From positions 18,569,033 through 18,633,032 of the forward strand of contig CM037865.1 in the NCBI GenBank assembly GCA_021292105.1: a DNA stretch of 64,000 bases, in the 5' to 3' direction. The notes below the pieces were generated by a model, which had not been told where the DNA came from, did not search any database, and worked only from the letters and a program-made list of their open reading frames with translations. The DNA is from Anadara kagoshimensis (lineage: Eukaryota > Mollusca > Bivalvia > Arcoida > Arcidae). Shown in pieces: positions 12,979 through 24,620 of this stretch; the first letter of the stretch is position 1; the number at the start of each line of letters is the position of its first letter. The position numbers and the translations under genes were made by a program.

Positions 12979-13283
12979 CTCCTCTGTCCTCGAAAGTTCT
13001 TTTTGAGAATAATGGCGCATTTGTTCTCTTTCTGTGCGAGGTTCCATTTGGTAGTTTTCACTCTGATGTTTCTCATTATCTTTACATTTTGTACTCATAT
13101 GCCTCTCGTATTTGATGGTATTAATCAAATTTCCACAATCCTGGAAATAAAGTTCTGATTCATCTGCTCCCCAGTAGGTCTTATCATTATTTGGATTGAT
13201 CAGCACATCTTGGTAATCCAATGAACTATAAACATCGGTAGATAATACTGATTTTTTGTGTTTGTTCTTTGTGTTCATTTTAT
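12979..13283 (-). CDS. USP hydrophilic insert exon
   Basis: 305 bp with acceptor ACTTTTCCAG and donor GTAAGATTT. Two bases complete the previous codon, then 101 codons follow to phase 0, matching the phase-0 start of the exon at 11554. It encodes a charged segment beginning KMNTKNKHKKSVLSTDVYSS and containing KTYWGADESELYFQDCG. There is no recognised domain; it is read as part of the insert between the two halves of the catalytic fold. Phase agreement with both neighbours is the main support. Confidence 0.7.
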
Positions 13284-14038
13284 CTGGAAAAGTCTAATTT
13301 AGTAAATTCAAAAACAATATTTAATCAATATAAATGATACATTTTATTCCGAAACCACCGTCTAGTCTTTCCACATTATGTAAATAAAATGTTATATGTT
13401 AGCATGAATCTTTGTAACTTAATTATGGGATAATATTATAAATTGTACTAACCCCGTTTTAATACACATCAATCGAATACCCTTAGAAAGAAAACATATG
13501 ACACTTGTCTTATCCAGATTATCTTGCCATATATTACATTTATTAAAAACTATAAACTTTATAATCATATTAATTCAAGATTAGCAGTATATATATTTAT
13601 ACTGAATACCAAATTATAATCCTGATAATCCTATCATTTCGAGATTAGCTGGTTATATATATACTGAAGATGACCCAAAGTTCAGACAAGTCACTTCAAT
13701 TTCAAGATGTAGTTCATTTGTATATAATGTTTGGACCAAAAGTATTAACGCGAAAATGATGTGACCTAGAGATTTTTTGACACGATGCCTTTGCCATCAC
13801 AATGTTATTGACATATAAGTTTTAAGTTATTGTTTTAAAGACATTTATTCAATCACTAATACCAATGCATAAGTAATCATGTTGGAATGAATAATGTAAT
13901 AGGATCGGAATGAATTTTACCACTTTCAACTCGGGTAATAATTTTAAACGGCCAAACATAACTTAGTTTTTTGACAAATCTTAAAATAAAAGGAAAAAAT
14001 ATTTTTGATAAATAAAGGGGTTTACTGAAATAACTTAC

Positions 14039-14086
14039 AATGAGCTATATTGGCAAAACCAACACCTGTTAAGTTATCACTCAAAT
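14039..14086 (-). CDS. USP short exon LSDNLTGVGFANIAH
   Basis: 48 bp between a TTGTGATTCAG acceptor and a GTAAGTTA donor. It starts with two bases of a split codon and ends with one base, which fits the two-base start of the exon at 13283 and the one-base end of the exon at 14703. The family role of this stretch is not recognised. Confidence 0.55.
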
Positions 14087-14224
14087 CTGAATCACAAGCC
14101 TGAGCTTATCAAAACCCCCGAAATGTTATATGACCATCATCACAATACTGTTGATAAATATGATGTCCAAGTATAAAAATTTACCTGCATTTACTTGATG
14201 TCCCGTAGTTGTATGTTCCGTTCA

Positions 14225-14410
14225 AGTTTAAAAACACATGTGGCGGCTATAGCTAGCTATACAGGGGGTTCTTATCCTTCCAGAACACTCGGTCTGGATT
14301 CTCTATTTGAATTTAACGTGTTTAACCTAATTTACCAGCTTCAGAATTTTACTTTACATTTTGATTGTGGTTGGACATGGATTGGTTTGTTTATGTTTTT
14401 ATTACAATTT
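14225..14410 (+). repeat. Foldback-family arm
   Basis: Reads TATAGCTAGCTATACAGG, TTATCCTTCCAGAACACTCG, AACGTGTTTAACCTAATTTA, then GTTGGACATGGATTGGTTTG. A further arm lies at 14807-14935. Confidence 0.65.
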
Positions 14411-14702
14411 TAATCAGAAAATGAAATATACACAAAATGATACCTCGCATGGCACTGGTACACAAATTGACGTAAATCTTTGAAAGTCTATTTCAATCTA
14501 AAATGGAATATAAAATATATAATCAACATATAGGGAACGACAGGGTATCAAAAAGGAATTGCCTTTTTTATATTTAGCAAGTTGTTGCCAATGATCACTT
14601 ATATAGCAACTTTTACAATTTTATATTAATACATAAAATACAGGGGGATTTTTTATACAACTGAATAACTATTGATTCTCAAATTCAGTTTTTGATAATT
14701 AC

Positions 14703-14777
14703 CTATGCACCCAATTAGTCTTCTTTGTAATTCTTTTATAGCTGACTCTGATGTGCATCTTGGATCAGACCTAGCGT
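14703..14777 (-). CDS. USP short exon ARSDPRCTSESAIKELQRRL
   Basis: 75 bp with acceptor ATGGTACACAG and donor GTAATTAT, phase 1 at both ends, joining cleanly to the next exon to give 'GCIDLSDNLTG'. The upstream exon that should supply its first base (phase 0 to 1) was not found between 14778 and 16640, a region that also holds a mariner insertion. Confidence 0.45.
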
Positions 14778-15087
14778 CTGTGTACCATTAGATACAATTT
14801 ACCTTAATTTTCCGGAGCACACGATTTCACTTCCATGTAGGAAGTTCGCGTGCTTTACTTAAATTGCGATTTTCAAAGTTTTTACTTCCCCTTTTGGGAT
14901 TTTCATTTGGACATAGATTAGTACGTTTGTTTTTGATTAGCGTCGATGATACATGCCCTAAGATTCAGAATTATTCTGTTCCCATACATCCCATTGCCTT
15001 TGAAGATATCTTTTATAGAAATTCAAATGACCTTTCAGAACTTTTCTTAATGCTTCTCAGGAATTTGAGAACATATTCTCATACATA

Positions 15088-16361
15088 CGAGGGGAAGTCA
15101 GAAAGTTCATGGAACAGCGTATTCAGCCAAGCGTAACACACATTTTCTTTAATTATTTAGACAACACAACATTTCGTAATTTTAAACATATCAAGTTTAT
15201 TTGTCACAACATATATGTGTAATTCTCAAAAGCATTCAAAGTTGGTGACCATCAAGCAATGATGCGAAATCAAAATGTTGAGTTTAGGGCAGTAATACAG
15301 TTCCTCACAGTAGAGGGATCAAATGCCAAATCACGGCAAATGACCGAGGTGTACGGTGACAGTGGCCTTGCCTATTCCACAGTGGCAAAATGGTCAGCTG
15401 AATTTAAACGTGGACGCACCTCACTGAAGGATGACCCACGGTCAGGTTGGCCAGCTGATGTCAGCACAAAGGAAATTGTCATGTCTGTGGAGACCCTCAT
15501 CATGAATAATCGTCGAATTAGGATTGATGATTTAGCAAGGTAGTGACATTTCACATGGAAGTGTATACACGGTTATCCACGAGCATCTTCGGATGTCAAA
15601 AGTATCCGCAAGATGGGTCCCAAGAAACCTTAATGTGCAGGATCGCTTCCAAAGACTCCAGTCAAGTCGGGAGCTTCTTGGCATTTATAGTGATACCCCG
15701 GAGAGCTTCCATTTACGTTAAGTAACTGGTGATGAAACATGGATTCATCATTGGGACCAAGAAACCAAAAAAGAGTCCATGCAATGGAAGCACCCTGGCT
15801 CACCCCTATCAAAGAACTTCAAAACCTAACCATCAGCTGGCAAAGTCATGGCCACTGTGTTTTGGGATTCTGAGGGTGTGCAAATAACCAATTATAAACC
15901 TGCTGGAATCTCTATCACTGGGGCTTACTATGCTGATCTAATGAAGCAGCTGAAAGCTGTCATTTAATTAAAAAGGAGGGGAAAGTTGAGCCGAGGGGTA
16001 CTGCTTCTTCACGACAATGCTCCTGTGCACAAGTCAAGGATTGCACAAGCAGCGATTCGCAAATGCAAGTTCAAACAACTTAATCACCCACCCTACAGTG
16101 TCGATTTGGCACCCAGTGATTATTTAGAAATTTGAAATCCCATTTACGGGGAATCAGATTTCCTGATGACAATGGACTAAAGGCTGCCACAGGGGCATGG
16201 TTTCAGGACCAAACCGAAGACTTCTATTTGAAAAGTATAGACAATCTAAAAGAAAAGTGGGTCAAGTGTATATATATTAGGGTAAATGGGGACTTTATTG
16301 AAATGTATGGTTTATTGCGGCAATATATACCCCGTTCCATGAACTTTTTGACCTCCCCTCG
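15088..16361 (+). mobile_element. mariner DNA transposon, decayed
   Basis: 1274 bp flanked by TA on both sides (15086-15087 and 16362-16363). Terminal inverted repeats of 28 bp start CGAGGGGAAGTCAGAAAGTT on the left and CGAGGGGAGGTCAAAAAGTT on the reverse of the right, matching at 26 of 28 positions. Size, TA duplication and transposase fit the mariner family. Inserted in a USP intron. The high end identity suggests moderate age, but the gene is broken. Confidence 0.95.
15259..16130 (+). pseudogene. mariner transposase, broken
   Basis: The start encodes MRNQNVEFRAVIQFLTVEGS and a helix-turn-helix with KWSAEFKRGRTS and DDPRSGWP. Later pieces carry TGDETWIHHWDQ (first catalytic Asp), LLLHDNAPVHKSR (second) and HPPYSVDLAPSDY (third), the DD34D pattern of mariner. 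The frame shifts near 15540, and at least three in-frame stops follow (near 15719, 15826 and 15965), so it cannot make transposase. Length fits the family's roughly 345 residues. Confidence 0.93.
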
Positions 16362-16640
16362 TAGCATATATATTGATAACCTTAATTTATTAATTACAGT
16401 ATCTTTCTGTTCTTAATATACAACATACGGCCTTTGACGACTTATCCTCCCCACAAACCGGAAGTTTTAGGGACCTATGTTTATATATTTTAGGTATCTT
16501 GAAAATATTTTAGTTAATTTTATCATTATTTTCATTATAAGTGTTTATTAACATACGAAAAAATAGTTAGTTTAGAAGAATAATGTATATGTTTTATGTG
16601 TAAAGACAAAAACCATTTTTGGCATTTTTGATTTACTTAC

Positions 16641-16729
16641 ATGATCACAGGAACTGTATTCATACACTGTCACATACATCCCGCCGAACAATCTAGTCAC
16701 TGGACAAATATTCATAACACGCTCAGTAT
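16641..16729 (-). CDS. USP exon: FGG segment
   Basis: 89 bp with acceptor TTAGTTTCAG and donor GTAAGTAA. It starts with two bases completing the split Asp codon and ends in phase 0. It encodes TERVMNICPVTRLFGGMYVT followed by VYEYSSCDH. 'LFGG' is the well-known USP segment (usually 'FGG.L.S...C..C'). Here the first zinc-ribbon Cys appears replaced by Tyr, so zinc binding may be weakened. Confidence 0.8.
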
Positions 16730-17557
16730 CTGAAACTAATTGTTAGACTAACACTTAAATAACAAAACAGAAATGATTGGTACACAAAATCTTGCAATAT
16801 TTTTTTTTACATTTGATATCAGAATTAGGTTACCTTAAAGAACCATATAACCACGAATAGTACTTATCAAAAACAAACATTACTAATCCATATCCAAATC
16901 ACAGCCCCGAGGCAAAGTAAAACATTTTAACTGGCACTGGACAATATATATATAATGAAAAACAAAAGAAAAGACTGACTGCATAAAATACAGACAACAG
17001 AAAATATTTAAAAAATGAGTTGAGCAAAATGTACACAATATATCGATCAAAACTTTAGATTTCCATCTCCGATTGCGTCTTCAATATGCTGTTTGTTACA
17101 TAATGCAAAGTGAAAATTGAACGCTGAGTAATTCGTGAAATTACCAAATAACCGCATAAATATATAAATAAGACACCAGCGTAAACAAAATACCAGACAC
17201 ATTTATAAAAAAAACAACAGAATAACAGTCCATATTTAAATCTCAATCAACAAAGCAAATAAAAAATTAAGACAACTGGCGAATTTATTTGCCTACGTGA
17301 ATTTCCATAAGAAAATAAGGCCGGTTACTCCGGCAAGTAAAGCACCTCCTGTTTAGCTAGCTATGTTTCCATGCGCCTTGTGTAAAAATTAAATAAAGCT
17401 ACATATTAAAAGTAATTTTTGTAATATATTTTATACAGTATTATTGGCATTCGACACACATACAAATGATACAGGGAGAGCGCAAATGAAAGTTGCAAAT
17501 ATTGTTGGTGTACACACAATCAGGCATAAATTTGGTTTCCGATGAATAACGCCTTAC

Positions 17558-17591
17558 CTGTCACGTCCATAGAATCGTCATTTTTATCATC
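17558..17591 (-). CDS. USP acidic micro-exon DDKNDDSMDVT
   Basis: 34 bp with acceptor TATTTTTCAG and donor GTAAGGCG. Phase 0 in, one base out, matching both neighbours exactly. Encodes DDKNDDSMDVT plus the first base of a split codon; an acidic linker before the FGG exon. Confidence 0.7.
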
Positions 17592-18504
17592 CTGAAAAAT
17601 AAAAGCGATACAGGTAACCGTCATTCTCGTAAAATCAGACCATGCAGTAGATGACGTTGGACTGTGTATTATTATTCATTTCAGGTTTTACATTCAAAAG
17701 TAATCCCTTACTGGCTTACACACAACATAAACACTGCATTACAATTGAAATTTTTCTGTATTCAAAATTTAAACAGGTTATACATGAAATTAATTGATAA
17801 GTCAAAAGTGCCCCCGATCGAATCCCAAAGCAGGCGTGCATAATAAAAATTCAAAAATCCATCTGCATGTATATACAAGCCAAATATTGTTACTGTGACT
17901 TTTCATAAGATCTTTTAAGTAGTTTTCTGGAAAATATTGAAAGAAGATGAGCGATCAACTTTCTTTTGAACAAAAGATATCCTAGTATTTTGTCGGACAA
18001 ATTCATGGCAAGCAGAAGAGGAATAAAAAATGAAAAAAAAAAAGAAGAAGGTGGTGATGATAATGAAGAGGAAGAAGAAAAATTGTGCAAGAAAAATAAG
18101 AAGTTTGGGTGCCATTATAAATTAATAAGTTGTGACATGTTAATGCACATAGATGGAGGGAAGTCATAGTTTGATTCTTCCATTTATATCGAAATGATTA
18201 GGCCTGGGATAGTTTGGAAACCAAATTTTTCGAAAAAAACCGCAGATTGGTGTCAAACGAACTGAGAAACATTCTAACATTATATAAAGCCCGAGTGGGA
18301 GTGGAATCAAGGTGGCAATAGTCACTCTGATCTGTACAGGTGGATCAAGGCAAACCATGACAAAAACTACAGTAAGTAAACGGCAAATACGTGCGTTGAG
18401 TAACAATCATCATCATGATATAACATTGAAATACTGCTATAGTTTCTAAATACTACATGTTTTGATGGAATAACAGGGAATAAAAGTATCATGCTCAGTG
18501 ATAT

Positions 18505-18650
18505 AGCAGAAATGCTTATCCTTTCGGAGCACCCGGTCTCATTTTCCTGGTAGAAATTAACATTAACGTGTTTAACTTAATTTGCCAGTTTCAAAGTTTT
18601 TCCTTCGCTTTAAGATTGTGATTTAGGCATGGACTGGTATGTTTCTTTTT
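18505..18650 (+). repeat. Foldback-family arm
   Basis: Reads TTATCCTTTCGGAGCACCCG, TCATTTTCCTGGTAGAA, AACTTAATTTGCCAGTTTCA, ending GGCATGGACTGGTATG. A shorter copy lies at about 21425-21515. Confidence 0.65.
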
Positions 18651-18874
18651 TATTTCAATTTGGTAGAATACTTAAGATCTATCTTTATTGAAGATATAAC
18701 GTGTAAAATGTTGCAACAAAAATCTGAAGGCACTAAATTATAGCATACTATAGGCAAATACTGCAAAAACCCAAAAATACAGCCTTTCTTTTAATAATTT
18801 TTACCGCTTCTTACAGAAAAAAACTTGAATTCAATTTTAAAGTAACCTTAAACATAGGACAGATGTATAGTTAC

Positions 18875-18971
18875 CTTATTTTGATTTAAGATTTCATCTT
18901 CCATACCGGAAACAATAGCATTAAACATTTCATAACTATCTTGTTGGTCATAACCGCTAAACTGGCTGTTT
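18875..18971 (-). CDS. USP exon: YDQQDSYE motif
   Basis: 97 bp with acceptor TACGTTCAG and donor GTAACTA. One base completes the Arg codon left by the exon at 21537, then 32 codons to phase 0. Encodes NSQFSGYDQQDSYEMFNAIV then SGMEDEILNQNK. 'QQDS.E' is the conserved USP motif after the Cys box that helps form the ubiquitin-binding fold; USP16 has the related 'GYQQQDSQELL'. Confidence 0.88.
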
Positions 18972-19496
18972 CTGAACGTAATATAATAAAAACAACGAGG
19001 AAAGTGAATATTTTAATACAAAATTATAAAAACAAAAACAAAATAAATGAAATAAAAAATTACCTATAAAATAAAAAAAATATTTCATTAAATTACTTAT
19101 TATCAAATGGCATGTAGGTTTGAAGAATGGAGTAGAAGAAATAAGATGTTTTACTGCTTTACCTTGGATCGTTAGGGTTCCAGAAAACGTAAGGGAAATA
19201 AACTATTTTCTGAGAAATAAATTATTTTCTAAAAGATAACTGACAAATCCCCAATAGCATCTGACAGTGTAGGGTGCAAACGCGGTATGATCTGCTAGCT
19301 AACGATTTCGGCTATTGCGGCTAAAAAGCGCACGCGTGTTTATATTCCAGTAAATATTATTGGGGATTGCAGCATCTATGAGATTTGCAAGCTAACTGTT
19401 TAGACTAGAAATGCTTGTTCATACACACTTAGAGTAATTGGGATTTTTCACCACTGTTCTTGGTTTGAAACAAATAAAGGTGTGATAGTTTGATAA

Positions 19497-19680
19497 ACCG
19501 CCTCTGTGGTTCAGCAGTAGAACGTCCAACTTGAACCGGAGGCCGCGGGTTTGAACGGGTTTTGCGCTCGGTATTAGGGAAACCATACTAATACAACCGA
19601 TTGCAGCATAATGCATAATTGAGAGTGGTATGCTTGTCTGTGGTACACTGACTGTGAGCTAGGACATTATAGTCGCCCTC
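19497..19680 (+). repeat. tRNA-headed SINE-like sequence
   Basis: CCTCTGTGGTTCAGCAGTAG resembles a tRNA A box region and GCGGGTTTGAACGGG a B box. The downstream body is unlike the SINEs elsewhere in the window. The tRNA part does not fold into a complete tRNA by eye. Confidence 0.45.
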
Positions 19681-19937
19681 CGCGTTAGTACAAGACAGAA
19701 ACACACTTGCACATCTCACGCATATCGGAACATATTCTTAGATTAATACTTAAAGCTAGAAAAAAAGCTGAAATTCGACGTTGAACATTACAACCTGGCA
19801 ACAAATTGTTTGTACAAAACAATGGGCTAAATATTATATCAATACCACCAGCTCTGAAATTGAGACAAATGTAATAACTAAAAACCATTAACATTCGGTA
19901 AGCGAACTTATCTTGAAAACCGAGCAGTAACTAAATA

Positions 19938-21333
19938 CAGTGCTTACGGCAGTAGCGGATCATTAGTGCAATATTCACTGCTCTCCGAGCAAAAACATCG
20001 CTGCCGATTGTATTTTTTGGTACTATCAATTGACATTTCTCCACTCTTTCAATTTATCATTAGATGATAAAAATCGTCCGACTATAAGTATGGACAATCC
20101 ACCCGTTTTCTATCCCATGTATTTACGTCAGTAACGAATTAATTTGTGAGTAGCGGATCGCGCTACCTAGTGTCAAGAAAACGATAGCGGATCAACTCAA
20201 AGCATGATTTGTTTGAGTTTCCATCATTCAGTTGCAAAAATACAAATAATGAAACGATATTAAAGAGTTTTCATCGTAATATCAACAAATGTCATGATTT
20301 AAATAAATAACAAAAAGCAAATCATCGCAATGTCCCTGATAAATTTAGTCAATCAACATTGTCTTGAATATTGAATTATAAAAGCAGTTAATGGCGAAAG
20401 AAATAAAATAAAATAATTGTACCTTATAAGTTATAAATATTATGACATACTCTTGTCCATGAAGATTTTATTTTGACAAGAACAGTATATGCATACAATG
20501 ATACTTATTGGTATTGTACACTGTACATCATAGGTCCAAAATTGTTACCAGACAAAAATATAGAACGGAATAAAACTTTAATTGTCTTCAACACAAAATA
20601 TAGGGTTGGATATTATTGTATTTATTCAATATATTCTAATCTCATACAGATTATCCTTCAAGCATGACAATTATGGCTTCTTTAAAATGTCCATTAATCT
20701 GGTCTTATGATAAATACGATAGTGACATGGTATGACAATGCCCCCATCTTTCTCATGGGGTACTGGCCATGGAGGAAAACTAGGCACTGGTCCTCCAATA
20801 GCCTCTGCATAACTGAACCCACCAGAATCTATTATTTTTCTAAAAGCACCAGACAGCCCCATGGGTACATGCCATATTTTTCTTAGCCTTTCGAGAGGTC
20901 CCCTGTAGACAGCAGCTGATCCGTTATTGCCGTAATTGCACCCTGCATAAACTGGTTTATTTTTTATTGTCATGAATTGTTAAGCTCAATAAAGGTTTGT
21001 GTCGTGAAAGAAGACATGTTAACGAGTGCAATGAGCTATTGCAATCATTTCAAATTACCTTTGAAAGTATTGAACACGTTGGTCAAATCTAAAGTTAGGT
21101 TTTGGAAATCACATCCATGTCGTAGAGATGCTTGTGACATTCGCATTAAAAAGCTGAGAATTTAAAAAATCGGACGTTTATCAACACAAATGAAACATAG
21201 AATTAAGTAAAATTACCAGCTTTACATAAATATATCAGAGTTTTGTTGGTCTCTCATAATGATATGGAAAAAAATAACTTTATTCTAAAAATGATCCGCT
21301 ACTGACTGAGATCCGCTACTGCCGTAAGCACTG
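19938..21333. mobile_element. 1.4-kb terminal-inverted-repeat element with TA flanks
   Basis: Ends are perfect inverted repeats of 24 bp starting CAGTGCTTACGGCAGTAGCG; flanking TA at 19936-19937 and 21334-21335. The motif TAGCGGATC recurs near 19951, 20151 and 20183 and twice inverted at the right end, like subterminal transposase-binding repeats. No known transposase motif was recognised, so the superfamily is unassigned. It lies in the USP intron between exons 18971 and 21537. Perfect ends suggest recent insertion. Confidence 0.8.
20671..20973 (-). CDS. Hypothetical 100-residue protein inside the TIR element
   Basis: Open frame starting MTIKNKPVYAGCNYGNNGSA, with PLERLRKIWHVPMGLSGAFR and a Pro/Gly-rich part (GGPVPSFPPWPVPHEKDGG). 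The composition looks protein-like and more GC-rich than the surrounding element. Not recognised. It could be a transposase remnant, a captured host fragment or a chance frame; the C-terminal residues run into AT-rich DNA. Confidence 0.3.
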   Translation of the reverse strand: MTIKNKPVYAGCNYGNNGSAAVYRGPLERLRKIWHVPMGLSGAFRKIIDSGGFSYAEAIGGPVPSFPPWPVPHEKDGGIVIPCHYRIYHKTRLMDILKKP

Positions 21334-21536
21334 TACTATTGCTAAGAAACCCAAGTCAGTGCATTAGACTAAAAGACCGCCAAGCCTACCCAAAGCATGA
21401 TTAAAGTCCTGTGGCGGATGAAAGGTGGTGCTTACTCTTCCGGAGGGCTCGGTCTCACTTGAAGTCTTTACTTTCGTTTAGGGTTGTGATTGGCACATGG
21501 ACTAGGTATGTTGGTCTTTAGTTTGTTTACACTCAC

Positions 21537-21670
21537 CTTTTACTCACAGCGATAAGAAGTTTCTTTACAGTTTTTGGTGCCACTGTGCCTTTTCTATGTC
21601 CTGATTGTACGTCATTAATCAGACCCAATAAACAATGAGCAATGTCTTTTCTATTGCCGTAGTTATCTAA
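21537..21670 (-). CDS. USP exon: HRKGTVAPK segment
   Basis: 134 bp with acceptor CATTTAATAG and donor GTGAGTG, starting in phase 0 and ending two bases into a codon completed by the exon at 18971. Encodes LDNYGNRKDIAHCLLGLIND, then VQSGHRKGTVAPKTVKKLLI and AVSKR. It corresponds to the helical stretch between the Cys box and QQDS motif in USP16, where the family reads 'KKGVVTPKELF'. An alternative acceptor (GTTAG) four bases inside would break phase. Confidence 0.82.
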
Positions 21671-22117
21671 CTATTAAATGAAAAAAAACTTATTAAACAT
21701 CACGTAATACTTAATACTTATTATTTCAAGTAGAATACAGAAATTATGTTCTTAAACCACTCGTTCATCGAGGTTCCTTCGTTGACGTGTTAAAGGCATC
21801 ATGACTGTAAGCTTTAACATACATATGGTCTGTGATTGCACAAGGAATTACCATTTGTATGACCCATGCGTACAGAAGAGGTTAATATCGCCTAGTTCTG
21901 AATTAAGATCCAAGGGTCTTGCAGACTGATACCAATCGAGTTTCTAACCCGTGCATTGTAATGACATTCAAACATATCAATCCATGTTCAAATAAAAATC
22001 CTAAAAAGAAAAGTAATAATTTTAAAGACATGGGTAAATTTATACACATGAACTTTGTCCAGGAAAGTGAGGCTGGAGATTTTCGAATTAAGGTGATTAC
22101 AACATTCTATTAAGCCC

Positions 22118-22553
22118 CAGTCACACATTCACGGATCATCTCGCCGGATTAGCTACGGATACGATCCGGCATCATTCGTGGTAATCTGTAGTGTTCCGTA
22201 CCTTTTCGTGTAGTAGCCGTAGTCATACGTAGTCATTCGTAGTAGTAATTTTATTTCCGTGACAACTATTGAACATGTTCAAAATTTGAGCACGGATCAA
22301 ACAGCCGTAGTATATCCTTACTAAACCGTATTAGAACTTACTGATCTGTTCTAGTCCCCATAAAAACCGTATTAACCCGTGCTTATCAGTAAGCCCGAGC
22401 TCGTCAAGGATTTATACGGTTAGTTACGATTACCTACGTACTAGTGCGTCCGTATCGGATCCGTGACGGACAACGGAAACTGGCTTTTCCGGGGTCATCC
22501 GTGATATTTAATCCGTAGTGGTACAGGCGAGTTGATCTTTGATTGTGTGACTG
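22118..22553. repeat. MITE-like element with CAGTCACACA ends
   Basis: Left end CAGTCACACATTCACGGATC and the reverse of the right end CAGTCACACAATCAAAGATC match at 17 of 20 positions. The interior is rich in CGTAGT/CCGTA motifs and has no coding capacity. No clear target duplication was seen. Confidence 0.55.
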
Positions 22554-22825
22554 AGGTATAATCTTGCTCAGTCTGCTGCTATCGTTTTCAGTTGTAAGAG
22601 TTCTCTGTAGCGGCCACAGGTGGCCTACTCTTTTTCGAACTCTACAGAGGTTTTTTAACGTGCATTGAGACACGGGCCACAGTTCCAAGTCTCATCTGAA
22701 AACCCTCTAGTAATGAACTTTTCACATTGCTAGCATGAGCAGTAGTTCTGAATGAATGTCGAACCCACAACCCTTGACGACGAGAGCCATTGACAGTACA
22801 CTAGACAATGCCCGTCCATTAATAC

Positions 22826-22879
22826 CTTTTCCACTTGTAGTTTTAGTTGTTGTTCCATTCCTGGAGTCCAGATCAGACA
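22826..22879 (-). CDS. USP exon following the Cys box
   Basis: 54 bp, phase 0 at both ends, with acceptor TTTTTCTTAG and donor GTATTAATG. Encodes CLIWTPGMEQQLKLQVEK. Joined after SILQ it gives 'LQ.L..TP.....L', the USP16-like 'QNL.QTP.L' pattern. Confidence 0.75.
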
Positions 22880-23339
22880 CTAAGAAAAACAGAAATGTAC
22901 ATGCAATGAATATTTAACAACATTTAAATAATTTATAATGTGATGAAAAATTTGCTTTAACAAAACATTAACATGTAGTTATTATATACAGTTAATTATC
23001 ATTTGTTCAATGAAACTGTCATGTGCTACCTTTGAATACATTATTCAATATACCTTGTTTTCACAATTATGATCCAAGCATTACTGATTAAGAATGGTTG
23101 TCTAGTACTGTAAAATTAAAACTGGTACTATATTTAATCAGAAACTATCAAACACAAGCATAAAGATACTGGTCCACGTAAAAACCATAATGGCCCCAAA
23201 AACCCAAAGCAAAGTTAAACTGTCGAAATTTGACATGTTCAGTTAAAACCGTGAAGGTAAGTTAATTGCACCAAGTGGTTTGGTACAAGTGTTTTTGTAG
23301 ATCGTTACTACCGCATAAAAGTCTCGGTATAAGATCAAA

Positions 23340-23540
23340 CACTAACATACTGTTCCATGTCCAAACCATAATGATACCAAAAGCAACGTTAAAACTTTGA
23401 AAACTGAAAATTAAGTTAAAACTTGAAGCATTATCAGGAAAGTGAGTACGGGTGCATGTCTATCTAGGTGGCTACAATAGTCAAGAGAAGACGGGTGCTC
23501 CGGAAAGGTAAGCATATCCTATCTAGGTGGCTACAACTGT
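23340..23540 (-). repeat. Foldback-family arm with internal duplication
   Basis: Reads TGTTCCATGTCCAAACCATA, ACTTTGAAAACTGAAAATTA, CAGGAAAGTGAGTACGGGTG, then a duplicated end in which CTATCTAGGTGGCTACAA occurs twice about 60 bp apart. This is a small-scale version of the expansion seen at 4105-5935. Another arm lies at 23165-23285. Confidence 0.6.
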
Positions 23541-24014
23541 GAAGAAATAAACAAAAAATCGACAATTTAAAAAACCAACTAACTTTTGATTGGATTTGAA
23601 AATCCGATTTAATCATATCAAAAGAAATAAATCTATCCTTAATGTTGTTTTTGGAAGCATGTTTTTGAAAACTCTTATAAAAATCGCGAAACAATACAAC
23701 AAAATGAAAAATAAACATATTTAGCAAAGAGAATTGACAAATCTTTGGAAAAAATACAAGCAATGTTTTCGCGAAAAATAATGTTAATAGAACAACAACA
23801 AAAACAGAAACTGAGAAGTATTCACTATTTAGTAGGTCGGTAGTGATTTTGGATCGGTTCACCTGAGGACACAATCAACGTAATCCGATATACTATTGTA
23901 TTTTCTTAGACGTGCAACAAGTTTGATAACGGCTCGTAAACAATGCGATACCCCTTACTTAATACCCCTCTTTATAAATGCCATCAGGTCGTGAACGAAA
24001 TTATAGAATCATAC

Positions 24015-24062
24015 CTGTAAAATTGAGTTCATGAAACATGTCATTCCGATGTTAGGCAAACC
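24015..24062 (-). CDS. USP exon: catalytic Cys box
   Basis: 48 bp encoding GLPNIGMTCFMNSILQ, an almost canonical USP Cys box (GL.NLGNTCFMNS.LQ). The catalytic Cys codon lies near 24036-24038, and the oxyanion-side Asn is present. Acceptor TATATTAG and donor GTATGATT; phase 0 at both ends. The residue before TC is Met where Asn or Ala is usual. This is the strongest single motif in the gene. An AT-rich 63-bp tandem repeat starts about 240 bp upstream in the intron. Confidence 0.92.
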
Positions 24063-24215
24063 CTAATATAAAAATAAGAAAATATTATTATTCGTATTTT
24101 TTAACTTATGATTCACTTATTTAATTAAAGGCAACCAAGGCAGAAATACACCAGCCTGTAAGGGCTCATGTGTAAAAAATCAGTAACTTCGAACTTTCAA
24201 AATAGTGCCTTCAGG

Positions 24216-24620
24216 TAAATAGATAATGCGAATATACGAAATAAATTTTTGTGAAAATGCGAACAACTATTGATAAAATATGAACTAACTATTGCAAAAA
24301 TTTGAATTAACGTTTGTGAAAATGCGAAACTATTGTTAAAATATGAACCAACTATTGCGAAAATGTGAAAATGCGAAACTATTGCTAAAATATGAACTAA
24401 CTATTGCGTAAATTTGAATTAACTTTTGTGAAAATGCGAAACTATTGCTAAAATATGAACTAACTATTGCGAAAATTTGAATTACCTTTTGTGAAAATGC
24501 AAAACTATTGCAAAAATATGAACTAACTATTGCGAAAATTTGAATTAACTTTTGTGAAATTGCGAAACTATAGTTAATATATATAAATAATGCTAATATA
24601 TGAACTAACTATTGCTTATA
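24216..24620. repeat. 63-bp AT-rich tandem repeat, about six copies
   Basis: The unit contains GAAAATGCGAAACTATTGCT, AAAATATGAACTAACTATTG and TTTGAATTAACTTTTGT. Landmarks repeat at 24416, 24479 and 24542 (63 bp); the left copies are irregular. It sits in the USP intron just upstream of the Cys-box exon. Confidence 0.85.
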
